Made by a program: the position numbers and the translations under genes
Part shown: positions 1 to 8,683 of the stretch, piece by piece
Layout of the letters: every line of letters begins with the position of its first letter
How positions within the stretch are numbered: position 1 is the first letter of the stretch
NCBI RefSeq assembly: GCF_900116705.1
Contig: NZ_FPBP01000010.1
Location: 1 to 64,000 of the forward strand
DNA length: 64,000 nucleotides
Source of the DNA: Halomonas korlensis
GTDB lineage: Bacteria; Pseudomonadota; Gammaproteobacteria; Pseudomonadales; Halomonadaceae
Reading direction: 5' to 3'
Notes under the pieces: generated by a model
What the model was told of the DNA's origin: nothing
Databases searched by the model: none
What the model saw: the letters and a program-made list of their open reading frames with translations, nothing else

Positions 1-1334
1 CCGCCCGGCAGGTAGCCGGCCAGCGCGTGGCCCTCGGCCATGCCGCCGCCATACTCCTCGACCAGCTCGTTGAGCGTGATGCCGGCGGGCGCCAGGTGCA
101 CCCCGGGGCGCTTGACGCGACCCGAGAGCGAAAAGCTCCTGAGCCCCGAGCGGCCGTGGCGGCCGTGGCCGGCAAACCAGGCGGCGCCCTTCTCCCAGAT
201 CCGCGGGATCCAATACACCGTCTCGACGTTGTTGACCAGCGTCGGGCGGCCGAACAGCCCCACCTGGGCGACGAACGGCGGGCGATGGCGCGGCTTGCCG
301 GGCTTGCCCTCCAGCGACTCGATCATCGCCGATTCCTCGCCGCAGATGTAGGCGCCGGCCCCGCGGCGCAACACGATATAGCCCGGCGCGACCAGGCCTT
401 CGGCCTCGAGCTCGGCGATCGCCGCGTGCAGCACCCGGTGCAGCCCGGGGTACTCGTCGCGCAGGTAGATATACAGCGCCTCGGCCTCCACCGCCCAGGC
501 GCTGACCAGCGCGCCCTCGAGAAAGCGGTGCGGCGCGCGTTCGAGATAGACGCGGTCCTTGAAGGTGCCGGGCTCGCCCTCGTCGGCGTTGATCGCGCAG
601 TAGCGCGGCCCGGGCTCCTGGCGCACGAAGTGCCATTTCTTGAAGGTGGGAAAGCCGGCCCCGCCGAGACCGCGCAGGTTGGCCTGTTCGAGCTCATTCA
701 TCAGCGCCTCGACGCTGACGCGTCCCTCGCGGCAGTTGGCGAGCAGCCGGTAGCCGCCGGCCTCGCGGTACTCGGCAAGACGCTGCCAGACGATCGCCTC
801 GGGATGGTAGTGGCCGGTGTCGACCACCGCCTCGACGCCCTCGCGGGTGGCGTAGAGCACGTGGTGGTGGCCCACCTCGGCCACCGGCGCGGTCTCGCAG
901 CGGCCCATGCAGGGCGCGCGCACCACGCGCACCGCGGCCGGGTCGACGCCGGCCTCGAGCTCGGCCTGCAGCGTCGCCGCACCGGCCAGCTGGCAGGACA
1001 GCGAGTCGCAGACCCGCACCGTCACCGCCGGCGGCGGCGCCTGGTCGTCGTGGACCACGTCGAAGTGGGCGTAGAAGGTCGCGGTCTCGTAGACCGCGGC
1101 CATCGGCAGATTCATGTAAGCGGAAAGCGCCCGCAGGTTGACCAGCGACAGGTGGCCGTGGGCGTCCTGGATCACGTGCAGGTGCTCGATCAACCGGTCG
1201 CGGTGGCGCAGCGCGGGCTCGACACGCTCGTCGCCGAGCCATTGGCGCAGCGCGGCCAGGGCGACGGGGGGCAGCTCGCGGCCACGCGGCCTGCCGCGGA
1301 AACGGCGCTGGGGGTTGGCGGTCGATTCTGTCAT
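1..1334 (-). CDS. NAD-dependent formate dehydrogenase beta subunit, NuoE-NuoF fusion (3' end cut by window edge)
   Basis: The frame is open from ATG 1334 to the left edge, 444 codons without a stop. Residues about 25-180 are NuoE-like, with a [2Fe-2S] set C109-x4-C114 and C142-x3-C146. From about residue 200 the protein is NuoF-like: GLGGAGFPTFKKW, the FMN/NADH region NADEGEPGTFKDR, and GAGAYICGEESA. The C-terminal 4Fe-4S cysteines would lie outside the window. A NuoE-NuoF fusion is the architecture of the diaphorase subunit of soluble formate dehydrogenases such as Fdh1B of Methylorubrum; other bacteria carry separate FdsG and FdsB. It would pass electrons from formate oxidation to NAD+. Two genes of glutathione-dependent formaldehyde oxidation lie just upstream, which makes formate the likely substrate. 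NAD-reducing hydrogenase or complex I fragments are less likely alternatives. The catalytic subunit is probably beyond the left edge. Confidence 0.85.
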   Translation of the reverse strand, partial: MTESTANPQRRFRGRPRGRELPPVALAALRQWLGDERVEPALRHRDRLIEHLHVIQDAHGHLSLVNLRALSAYMNLPMAAVYETATFYAHFDVVHDDQAPPPAVTVRVCDSLSCQLAGAATLQAELEAGVDPAAVRVVRAPCMGRCETAPVAEVGHHHVLYATREGVEAVVDTGHYHPEAIVWQRLAEYREAGGYRLLANCREGRVSVEALMNELEQANLRGLGGAGFPTFKKWHFVRQEPGPRYCAINADEGEPGTFKDRVYLERAPHRFLEGALVSAWAVEAEALYIYLRDEYPGLHRVLHAAIAELEAEGLVAPGYIVLRRGAGAYICGEESAMIESLEGKPGKPRHRPPFVAQVGLFGRPTLVNNVETVYWIPRIWEKGAAWFAGHGRHGRSGLRSFSLSGRVKRPGVHLAPAGITLNELVEEYGGGMAEGHALAGYLPG

Positions 1335-1395
1335 GGCGGGCTCGTCATGTTGTCGGGGCGGAACGCTCGTCTGCCTGGCCTTCAGCCTGGCTCGC

Positions 1396-2142
1396 CTAGC
1401 GCAGTCTTTCCAGGTAACTCGCCCCACCGAGGTTGGCCATCTGCTGGCGGATCCAGGCGCTACGCCGATCGATATGGGCGCTGGGCTGGGAGGCGCTCCA
1501 GTGGCGAGGGTTGGGCAGGATGGCCGCCAGGCGACTGGCCTGGACCTGGCTGAGCCCATCGGCGGTGACGCCGAAATAATGTCTGGCGGCGGCGTCCAGG
1601 CCGAACACGCCGTTGTCCCACTCGACGATATTGAGATAGACCTCAAGAATCCGCTTCTTGGGCCAGAACACTTCGATCAGCACGGTGAACCAAGCCTCCA
1701 GCCCCTTGCGCACCCAGCTTCGCCCGGTCCACAGGAAGAGATTCTTGGCGGTCTGCTGGGTGATGGTGCTGGCGCCACGCAGGCGGTTACCGTTGCGGCT
1801 GGCCTCCAGAGCACGACGCATCTGATCGAGGTCGAACCCGAAGTGGTTGGGAAAACGCTGATCCTCGGTGGCAATCACCGCCAGCTTGGCGTTATCGGAG
1901 AGTGCGTCCCAGCGTCGCCAGCGGTGTTTGATGCGGATCGGCTCCTGCGCAACCCAGGACTGGACCTTGCGTTCGAGCATGACCATGGAGCCGAATACCG
2001 GCACCACGCGAAACAGCAGCACCAGCAACAAGGAAAGCGCCACGAAGCCGATACCGGTCATGACCAGGATGCGCAGCCCGCGCTGCCACCACAGCGAGCG
2101 CGTCACCGACCCGTGGCGCGCTGACGGGCGAAAGGGGTTCAA
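1396..2142 (-). CDS. mtgA: Monofunctional peptidoglycan glycosyltransferase MtgA
   Basis: The 248-residue protein has one N-terminal membrane segment (about residues 25-50) followed by a GT51 domain. Recognisable GT51 motifs are AVIATEDQRFPNHFGFD with the catalytic glutamate, RGASTITQQTAKNLFL, and RILEVYLNIVEWDNGVFG. It polymerises lipid II into glycan strands at the periplasmic face of the inner membrane and has no transpeptidase domain, as usual for MtgA. The frame opens with a TTG at 2142 that overlaps the stop of the formylglutathione hydrolase gene, suggesting translational coupling; an internal GTG near 2106 is another possible start. It sits oddly between formaldehyde and formate oxidation genes, and no functional link to them is apparent. 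Confidence 0.93.
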   Translation of the reverse strand: MNPFRPSARHGSVTRSLWWQRGLRILVMTGIGFVALSLLLVLLFRVVPVFGSMVMLERKVQSWVAQEPIRIKHRWRRWDALSDNAKLAVIATEDQRFPNHFGFDLDQMRRALEASRNGNRLRGASTITQQTAKNLFLWTGRSWVRKGLEAWFTVLIEVFWPKKRILEVYLNIVEWDNGVFGLDAAARHYFGVTADGLSQVQASRLAAILPNPRHWSASQPSAHIDRRSAWIRQQMANLGGASYLERLR

Positions 2143-2990
2143 CCCTTGAGCCGCTTCGCGTGATAACGCAGATGCTCCTCAATGAACGAGGCGATGAAGA
2201 AGTAGCTGTGATCGTAACCCGGCTGACGACGCAGAGTCAGCGGATGATCGTGCTTGGCGCATACCGCTTCAAGTCGCTCGGGCTTGAGCTGTTCCTCGAG
2301 GAAGTCGTCGGCTTCGCCCTGGTCGATGAACAGCGGCTGGCTCGAGGCGCCTCGAGCCACCAGCTCGCAGGTATCATACTGGGTCCACTTGCCACGATCT
2401 TCGCCCAGGTAGCCACTGAAGGCCTTCTGTCCCCAGGGGCACTCGGACGGGTTGACGACCGGCGCGAACGCCGATACCGAGCGGTAATGCCCGGGACGCC
2501 GCAGCGCCATGACCAGAGCCCCATGGCCACCCATGGAATGGCCGCTGATCGATTCCCGGCCATTGACGGGAAAGTGCTGCCGCACCACCGAGGGCAACTC
2601 CTCGGCCACGTAGTCATACATGCGGTAGTGCTTCTTCCAAGGCAGCTGCGTGGCGTTGACGTAGAAACCAGCGCCGCTGCCGAAGTCGAAGCTGTCATGC
2701 TCGCCCGGCAGGTCGGTGCCGCGCGGGCTGGTGTCCGGGCAGACGATAGCGATACCGAGCTCGGCGGCGACGCGATGGGCGCCGGCCTTTTGCATGAAGT
2801 TCTCGTCGGTGCAGGTTAACCCCGAAAGCCACCACAGCAGGGGTACGCGTTCATTCTCGGCCTGGGGGGGCAGGTAGATGGAAAATGTCATCTCACAGTC
2901 CAGCGCCCGTGAGCGGTGGCGATAGCGTTTATGCCAGCCACCGAAGCTCTTGTTGGCCGAGACCAGCTCGAGGTGTTCGGTCATGGTCAT
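2139..2990 (-). CDS. fghA: S-formylglutathione hydrolase
   Basis: This 283-residue cytoplasmic esterase hydrolyses S-formylglutathione to formate and glutathione, the step after formaldehyde dehydrogenase. The alpha/beta-hydrolase nucleophile is Ser152 in GHSMGGHG, the acid is probably Asp228 in DQGEADDFL, and the base is His261 in GYDHSYFF. SGLTCTDENFMQKAG is a family signature around the oxyanion region. Length matches FrmB/FghA (about 280). It is 24 bp downstream of the formaldehyde dehydrogenase gene on the same strand and overlaps mtgA, so adhC-fghA is very likely one transcription unit. Together they feed formate to the dehydrogenase encoded at the left edge. Confidence 0.95.
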   Translation of the reverse strand: MTMTEHLELVSANKSFGGWHKRYRHRSRALDCEMTFSIYLPPQAENERVPLLWWLSGLTCTDENFMQKAGAHRVAAELGIAIVCPDTSPRGTDLPGEHDSFDFGSGAGFYVNATQLPWKKHYRMYDYVAEELPSVVRQHFPVNGRESISGHSMGGHGALVMALRRPGHYRSVSAFAPVVNPSECPWGQKAFSGYLGEDRGKWTQYDTCELVARGASSQPLFIDQGEADDFLEEQLKPERLEAVCAKHDHPLTLRRQPGYDHSYFFIASFIEEHLRYHAKRLKG

Positions 2991-3014
2991 GAGGTTAAAC
3001 TCCTGATCGGTGGC

Positions 3015-4163
<1,149 letters not shown>

Positions 4164-4210
4164 CTAGGCAATTCGACGCCTTGAGAGAAACTGCATCAAA
4201 CACATGATAT

Positions 4211-4228
4211 TGTTGTCATAGAGCAACA
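4211..4228. promoter_or_regulatory. Candidate LysR-type operator between frmA and its divergent regulator
   Basis: The 125-bp divergent spacer contains the short inverted repeat TGTTG-N8-CAACA about 20 bp upstream of the LysR start. LysR proteins commonly bind such T-N11-A-like dyads in divergent spacers. The arms are only 5 bp, so this is a weak assignment based mainly on position. Confidence 0.35.
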
Positions 4229-4249
4229 GTCCGCGCAGGAGAGGCTACG

Positions 4250-5140
4250 ATGCAACGCTGGGACAGGATCGAAGCCTTCGTAGAAGTGGTACGCCTGGGC
4301 ACCTTCGCGGCCGCGGCTCGACACCTCAAGGTCTCGAACTCCCATGTCAGCCGCCTGGTCAGCCAATTGGAAAACCAACTGGGGACGACTCTGCTCTATC
4401 GGACCACCCGGCAGATTCGCCTCACCGACACCGGCGCCCTCTATTACGAGCACTGCCATCACTTGTTCGACGGCTTTCGCGAGGCCGAGGCGGCGATCAA
4501 CGACCTACAGGCCCAACCTAAGGGCGTGCTCAGATTGACCTCGGCAACCACCTTCGGTGAGCGCTTCATCGCGCCATTGATCAATGATTTCCTCTGCCAG
4601 CATCCGCAACTCGAGATCCGCCTGCACTTCACCAATCGCCAGGTAGATATCATCGACGAAGGATACGACATCGCCATCCGCATGGGCACGCTCAGGGACT
4701 CGACATTGATTGCCCGGCGTATCTGCGAACGCCACGAGTACGTGGTCGGTTCCCCGGAGTATTTTACCCGGATGCCTCAGCCCCATACCTTGTCGGAGCT
4801 CTCCCGCCACCGTTGCCTGGTGGGCTCACGCGACCTCTGGCGATTCGATGTCGACGGAGTGCGCCGCGAAGTGAGGGTCGAGGGTCCCTGGGAGGGTAAC
4901 TCGGGACCGGCCCTGCTCGATGCCGCCCTGAAGGGCCTGGGACTGGCTCAGTTGCCCGACTACTATGTGGACCCCTACCTGGCCAGCGGTGAGCTGGTCT
5001 CGGTGCTCGATGCCTACCGTCACGACGATACCGCGGTATGGGCCGTCTACCCACGCCATCGCCACCGCTCTCCCAAGGTACATCAGTTTATCGGTTATCT
5101 GATCGAGCATATCGGTGAACTGCTGCCCGTGCGTCGATGA
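4250..5140 (+). CDS. LysR-family transcriptional regulator, divergent from frmA
   Basis: The 296-residue protein has an N-terminal winged helix-turn-helix (residues about 1-60, with FAAAARHLKVSNSHVSRLVSQLE) and a LysR substrate-binding domain (about 90-290). The RLTSATTFGERFIAPLINDFL stretch is typical of the second domain. ATG 4250 follows a GGAGAGG ribosome site. The short divergent spacer to frmA suggests that it controls the formaldehyde oxidation genes, but the inducer cannot be read from the sequence. It could alternatively serve the downstream cytochrome pair. Confidence 0.9.
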   Translation: MQRWDRIEAFVEVVRLGTFAAAARHLKVSNSHVSRLVSQLENQLGTTLLYRTTRQIRLTDTGALYYEHCHHLFDGFREAEAAINDLQAQPKGVLRLTSATTFGERFIAPLINDFLCQHPQLEIRLHFTNRQVDIIDEGYDIAIRMGTLRDSTLIARRICERHEYVVGSPEYFTRMPQPHTLSELSRHRCLVGSRDLWRFDVDGVRREVRVEGPWEGNSGPALLDAALKGLGLAQLPDYYVDPYLASGELVSVLDAYRHDDTAVWAVYPRHRHRSPKVHQFIGYLIEHIGELLPVRR

Positions 5141-5253
5141 GCCCGGCAGGAAGTTCCCGAGGCATCCGCCGCGTTGGCAAAATGCCGCAAAGTACCATAG
5201 CTTGAAGGCATGCCATACTCGGCATTCAACCACCATCACGTGCGAGGTATTAG

Positions 5254-5619
5254 ATGAATAACGCCAATTTCCGCACGGGTGCTGCACCGATTGTCGCCAT
5301 GGCGTTGTTCGCGGTGACGCTTCTTGCAGCCCCCCTGACCCTGGCCAATGACTACCCCACCGAAACCCGCGTCGACTACGTTCTCGGCTGCATGGCAGCC
5401 AATGGCCAGGATTATCTGGTGATGCAGAAGTGCTCATGCAGCATCGACGTGATTGCCGAGCTCATGCCCCATGAGGACTTCGAAGCCACGAGGACCGTGA
5501 TGGGCATGCAGGATCAACCCGGCGAGTTGGGCATGTTGTTCCGCACGGAACGCAGCATGCAAGAGGATTTGAACCACTTCCGCAGCGTGCAGGCCGAAGC
5601 CGACCTGCGCTGTTTCTGA
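5254..5619 (+). CDS. Small secreted four-cysteine protein of a PQQ-dehydrogenase region, function unknown
   Basis: The protein has 121 residues. A signal peptide (residues about 1-31, ending APLTLA-ND) leads to a mature part of about 90 residues with four cysteines: C46, C60, C62 and C120, the middle two as CSC. There is no CxxCH haem motif. Even cysteine number and predicted export suggest two disulfides or a metal site. It is followed after 5 bp by a cytochrome c gene, so the two are probably co-expressed. Similar small proteins are, from memory, often found beside PQQ alcohol dehydrogenase genes, which would fit an accessory role. No family name can be given with confidence. Confidence 0.75.
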   Translation: MNNANFRTGAAPIVAMALFAVTLLAAPLTLANDYPTETRVDYVLGCMAANGQDYLVMQKCSCSIDVIAELMPHEDFEATRTVMGMQDQPGELGMLFRTERSMQEDLNHFRSVQAEADLRCF

Positions 5620-5624
5620 GCGAC

Positions 5625-6029
5625 ATGATCCGGCATATCCCGATTGCCGCCAGGCTGATACCTTCCCTCGGCGCCGCGCTGATGATGCTTTGTGCCCCGC
5701 CTGCGGTGCTGGCAGACGATGCCGTACTGGCCCAGGGCGAGCGGGTCTTCCGCAACCAGTGCCGGGGCTGTCACTCGCTGACACCCGACAGGCACATCGC
5801 TGGCCCCAGCCTGCATGGCGTGGTCGGGCGCCGCGCCGGTGAGGTCGCGGACTTCGGGTACTCCGCAGCCCTGCAGGAAGCACAGCTTGTGTGGACCCCC
5901 GAGACCCTCGACCACTTCCTGACTGACCCGGATGCCTACCTGCCGGGCACACGCATGGTGTTCTGGGGGCTGCCGGAGGACGCTCGACAGGCGCTGATCA
6001 TTTATTTACGGCATGTCGGAGCGCCTTAG
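5625..6029 (+). CDS. Periplasmic class I cytochrome c
   Basis: The 134-residue protein carries a signal peptide (about residues 1-30, ending PAVLADD). One c-type haem is bound by C46-R-G-C49-H50. GPSLHGVVGRRAG follows the haem site, and Met111 in PGTRMVF is the likely sixth ligand. The pattern resembles small c552/cytochrome c2-type electron carriers. It lies 5 bp after the four-cysteine protein gene and runs convergently to the ABC exporter genes. Given the nearby PQQ dehydrogenase, it may carry electrons from XoxG or the dehydrogenase to a terminal oxidase; that is inference. Confidence 0.88.
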   Translation: MIRHIPIAARLIPSLGAALMMLCAPPAVLADDAVLAQGERVFRNQCRGCHSLTPDRHIAGPSLHGVVGRRAGEVADFGYSAALQEAQLVWTPETLDHFLTDPDAYLPGTRMVFWGLPEDARQALIIYLRHVGAP

Positions 6030-6051
6030 TTGCTCGCCACTTACTCGCCAC

Positions 6052-6861
6052 TTACTCGCCGCTGCCTCCCTTGCGCGCCATCATGCCCCGCGCTGGATTA
6101 TAGGCGAGAATCGCCAACCCCAGCAGCACGACCGTCGTTACCAGGGAGATCGAGACGGCCTCGGCATGGAAGCGTTCGTACATCGCGAAACGGATCATTT
6201 CCACGGCATAGGTGAAGGGGTTGAAGGCGGCGAGCTGGTAGACCAGATAGCTGCCCTCGCGGATCCGCCAGAGGGGGTAGAGAGCCGAGGAAAGGAAGAA
6301 CATTGGGAAGATCACGAAATTCATAATGCCGGCGAAGTTCTCCAGCTGACGCACAAAGCTCGACAGCAGCATGCCTAGGGCCCCGACCATAAAGCCAGTC
6401 ACCACCAGCGCCGGCAACACCAGCACATAGCCCGCCAGCGGCGCCTGCACCCCATAGAGATAGGCGATGGCCAGGAACACATAGACCTGCACGATCGATA
6501 CCAGAGTGCCGGCCAGCAGCTTGCTGACCAGCAGATACCAGCGCGGGAAGGGGCTGACCAGCAGGACACGCATGCTTCCCATCTCGCGATCGTAGACCAT
6601 CGACAGCGAACTCTGCATGCCGTTGAAGAGCTGAATCATGCCGACCAGCCCCGGGACGATATAGACCTCATAGAGGACGTAGGTCTGATAGGGCTCGGTC
6701 ATGGCCACACCTAGCGCCATGCGGAAACCGGCGGCAAATACGAACAACCACACCAGCGGCCTGACCAGTGCGGCCACGAAACGCGAACGCTGGTGCACGA
6801 AGCGCAGCAGTTCACGACTGACCACCCCACGAAGGCAGTGCCCGTAGCGCGCCAGGTTCAT
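6052..6861 (-). CDS. ABC-2 type transporter permease of the PQQ-alcohol dehydrogenase-linked system (PedC-like)
   Basis: The 269-residue membrane protein has six predicted transmembrane segments and an ABC-2 permease core (for example MGSMRVLLVSPFPRWYLLVSKLLAGT). Its ATG overlaps the stop of the ATPase gene by 4 bp, so the two are translationally coupled. ABC-2 permeases usually export. This permease-ATPase-propeller arrangement is the known set that accompanies PQQ alcohol dehydrogenase clusters (pedABC region of Pseudomonas putida). The cargo is unknown; export of a cofactor, cytochrome maturation factor or toxic alcohol has not been settled. Confidence 0.85.
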   Translation of the reverse strand: MNLARYGHCLRGVVSRELLRFVHQRSRFVAALVRPLVWLFVFAAGFRMALGVAMTEPYQTYVLYEVYIVPGLVGMIQLFNGMQSSLSMVYDREMGSMRVLLVSPFPRWYLLVSKLLAGTLVSIVQVYVFLAIAYLYGVQAPLAGYVLVLPALVVTGFMVGALGMLLSSFVRQLENFAGIMNFVIFPMFFLSSALYPLWRIREGSYLVYQLAAFNPFTYAVEMIRFAMYERFHAEAVSISLVTTVVLLGLAILAYNPARGMMARKGGSGE

Positions 6862-7655
6862 CGGGCGGCCCCCTGGGTCAGTCGATCGAAGGCCTCGCCG
6901 ATCGAGGCACTGCCAGCATGTGATACTACCTCGGTAACGCTACCATCGGCGCGAATCTGGCCACGATGCAGCACGATCACCCGATCGTCAGGATGGACCT
7001 CGTCGATCAGGTGAGTGGCCCACAGCACGGCCACGCCCTGCTCACGACACAGTTGGTGGACATGGTCCACCAGAGCGCGTCGTGATGCGATGTCGAGACC
7101 CACCGTGGGTTCATCCAGCAGCAACAGCTGCGGATCATGCAGCAGGCCCCGGGCGATCTCGATGCGCCGACGTTGGCCTCCGGACAAGTGGCGAACGCGC
7201 TGCCGCAGGCTGTCCTGCAACCCCACCCGAGCAAGCTGCAGCGAGGCACGTCGCCTCGCCTCGGCCGGCGCCATGCCGTGCAAGGCGGCATGGTAGGTCA
7301 GGTTCTGCCTGACGGTGAGGTCCAGATCCAGGGTGGGCTGCTGGAATACCACCCCCATCCGAGCATGAGCCTGGACCGAATGGCGATTCAGGTCATGGCC
7401 GCCAATGCATATCCCGCCCTGGCGATAGGCGTAGAGCCGGGTGATCAGGGAGAACAGCGTGGTCTTGCCGGCCCCGTTGGGGCCAAGCAGCACCGCGAAC
7501 TCCCCCGCCCGAAGGACAAAGGACAGCGACTCCAGCACCGGCTGGCCACTGTAGCTGAACCCGAGATCCCGCACGCTCAGGGCAGGCTCGTCACCCGGCG
7601 GTTCGTCCCGCTCGCCTTGCTCTAGGACGCCTGTCGTAGCCATCGCCTGGGTCAC
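6858..7655 (-). CDS. ABC transporter ATP-binding protein of the PQQ-alcohol dehydrogenase-linked system
   Basis: The protein is a full ATPase domain: Walker A GPNGAGKTT, Q-loop QQPTLD, signature LSGGQRRR, Walker B LLLLDEPTVGLD, and switch histidine in WATHLIDE. I chose the GTG at 7655, which overlaps the propeller gene stop as GTGA and gives 265 residues; ATG 7643 is possible. It pairs with the permease directly downstream. The VGLD form of Walker B and the overall pattern match the DrrA/Nod-like exporter class used by PQQ clusters. Confidence 0.9.
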   Translation of the reverse strand: MTQAMATTGVLEQGERDEPPGDEPALSVRDLGFSYSGQPVLESLSFVLRAGEFAVLLGPNGAGKTTLFSLITRLYAYRQGGICIGGHDLNRHSVQAHARMGVVFQQPTLDLDLTVRQNLTYHAALHGMAPAEARRRASLQLARVGLQDSLRQRVRHLSGGQRRRIEIARGLLHDPQLLLLDEPTVGLDIASRRALVDHVHQLCREQGVAVLWATHLIDEVHPDDRVIVLHRGQIRADGSVTEVVSHAGSASIGEAFDRLTQGAAR

Positions 7656-8683
7656 GGCTCGACGACCACCCCCCAAGGGAAGCGGCCCACGGGTATCGAG
7701 CGGATCGCCTCGAGGTCGTCGACATCGATCACGGTGACGTCGCCACTCACCCCGTTGGTGGTATAGAGGCGACTCTCGTCAGCATTGAGGGCCAGGTGCC
7801 AGACACGCTGCCCCACCAGCAGGTAGTCGAGCACCTCATAGCTCTGCTGGTCGATCACCGCAACCCGGTTGGAGGGACCCAGGGCGACGAAGCCATAGCG
7901 CCCGTCCGAGGTCAGTGCCACACCCACCGCCTGCACGGTCTCCCGGGGCACCCCCGGCACATCGAAGCGGATCGTGTGGGCGACATCGAACGTCTCCTGC
8001 ATATCGAGGATCGACACCGTGGCCCCGACCTCCGCGGAGACCCAGGCCTCCGAGCCATCGGCCGTAAACTCGGCATGCCGGGGTCGCGCGCCCATTAGCC
8101 GATGATGGACCGCCTCCATCGCCTCCAGATCGACGATATGCGCCATGTTGGAGGTTTCGGTGGTCGCGATCAGCCATTTCCCATCGGGGCTTATTCCCAC
8201 TCCCTCGGGCTCGACGCCCACGGGAATCTCCGTCACCAGCCTGCGCTGCTCATAATCCAGTACCGAGACGATGTTGTCGTCCTCGTTGGAGACATAGACG
8301 TAGGAGCGATTGGGGTCGACCCGGATCACCTCCGGATCCTCGCCAGAGGACAGGCTGCTTACGACCTCCAGTGATTCGAGATCGATCATGTCGATGGCCT
8401 CGTCATCGCCCACCGCCACGAACAGTTGGCTGCCATCGCTGCTGAAGGCCATGGCACGCGGCCGGCGCCCGACCTTGATGGTCTCGACCACCTCCAGGGT
8501 CTCGCCGTCGATCACCGATACAGTGTTGTCCTTCTCGTTGGAGACGAAGACACGTTCGGCCAAGGCAAGAGCTGGCAACAGCACCAGCGCTGCCCCTAGG
8601 AAAGGCCCCATGAGAGCAGGCCCCAGCGCCGTGCGACCAAGGCGTTGCGCCCGTGATGCGAATGATCTGATCAGAAACGGCAT
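7652..8683 (-). CDS. Periplasmic YVTN-type beta-propeller protein linked to PQQ-dependent catabolism
   Basis: The 343-residue protein has a signal peptide (residues about 1-42, ending ALALAERVF). About seven repeats follow, of the type VSVIDGETLEVVETIKVGRRPRAM, giving a YncE/YVTN beta-propeller. It overlaps the ATPase gene downstream and the binding-protein-like gene upstream, so it belongs to the same unit. Propellers of this type are a recognised companion of PQQ alcohol dehydrogenase ABC systems. The repeats lack PQQ-binding and catalytic residues, so a binding or scaffold role is more likely than enzymatic activity. Confidence 0.88.
   Translation of the reverse strand: MPFLIRSFASRAQRLGRTALGPALMGPFLGAALVLLPALALAERVFVSNEKDNTVSVIDGETLEVVETIKVGRRPRAMAFSSDGSQLFVAVGDDEAIDMIDLESLEVVSSLSSGEDPEVIRVDPNRSYVYVSNEDDNIVSVLDYEQRRLVTEIPVGVEPEGVGISPDGKWLIATTETSNMAHIVDLEAMEAVHHRLMGARPRHAEFTADGSEAWVSAEVGATVSILDMQETFDVAHTIRFDVPGVPRETVQAVGVALTSDGRYGFVALGPSNRVAVIDQQSYEVLDYLLVGQRVWHLALNADESRLYTTNGVSGDVTVIDVDDLEAIRSIPVGRFPWGVVVEP

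Noticed and set aside
27..1553. A 508-codon open frame on the plus strand
   Set aside because: It is antisense to the formate dehydrogenase subunit, lacks a ribosome site and has composition typical of GC-rich shadow frames.
6025..6060. Short repeat of TCGCCACTTAC between cytochrome c and the permease
   Set aside because: Only two to three copies of 10-11 bases; too small to interpret.
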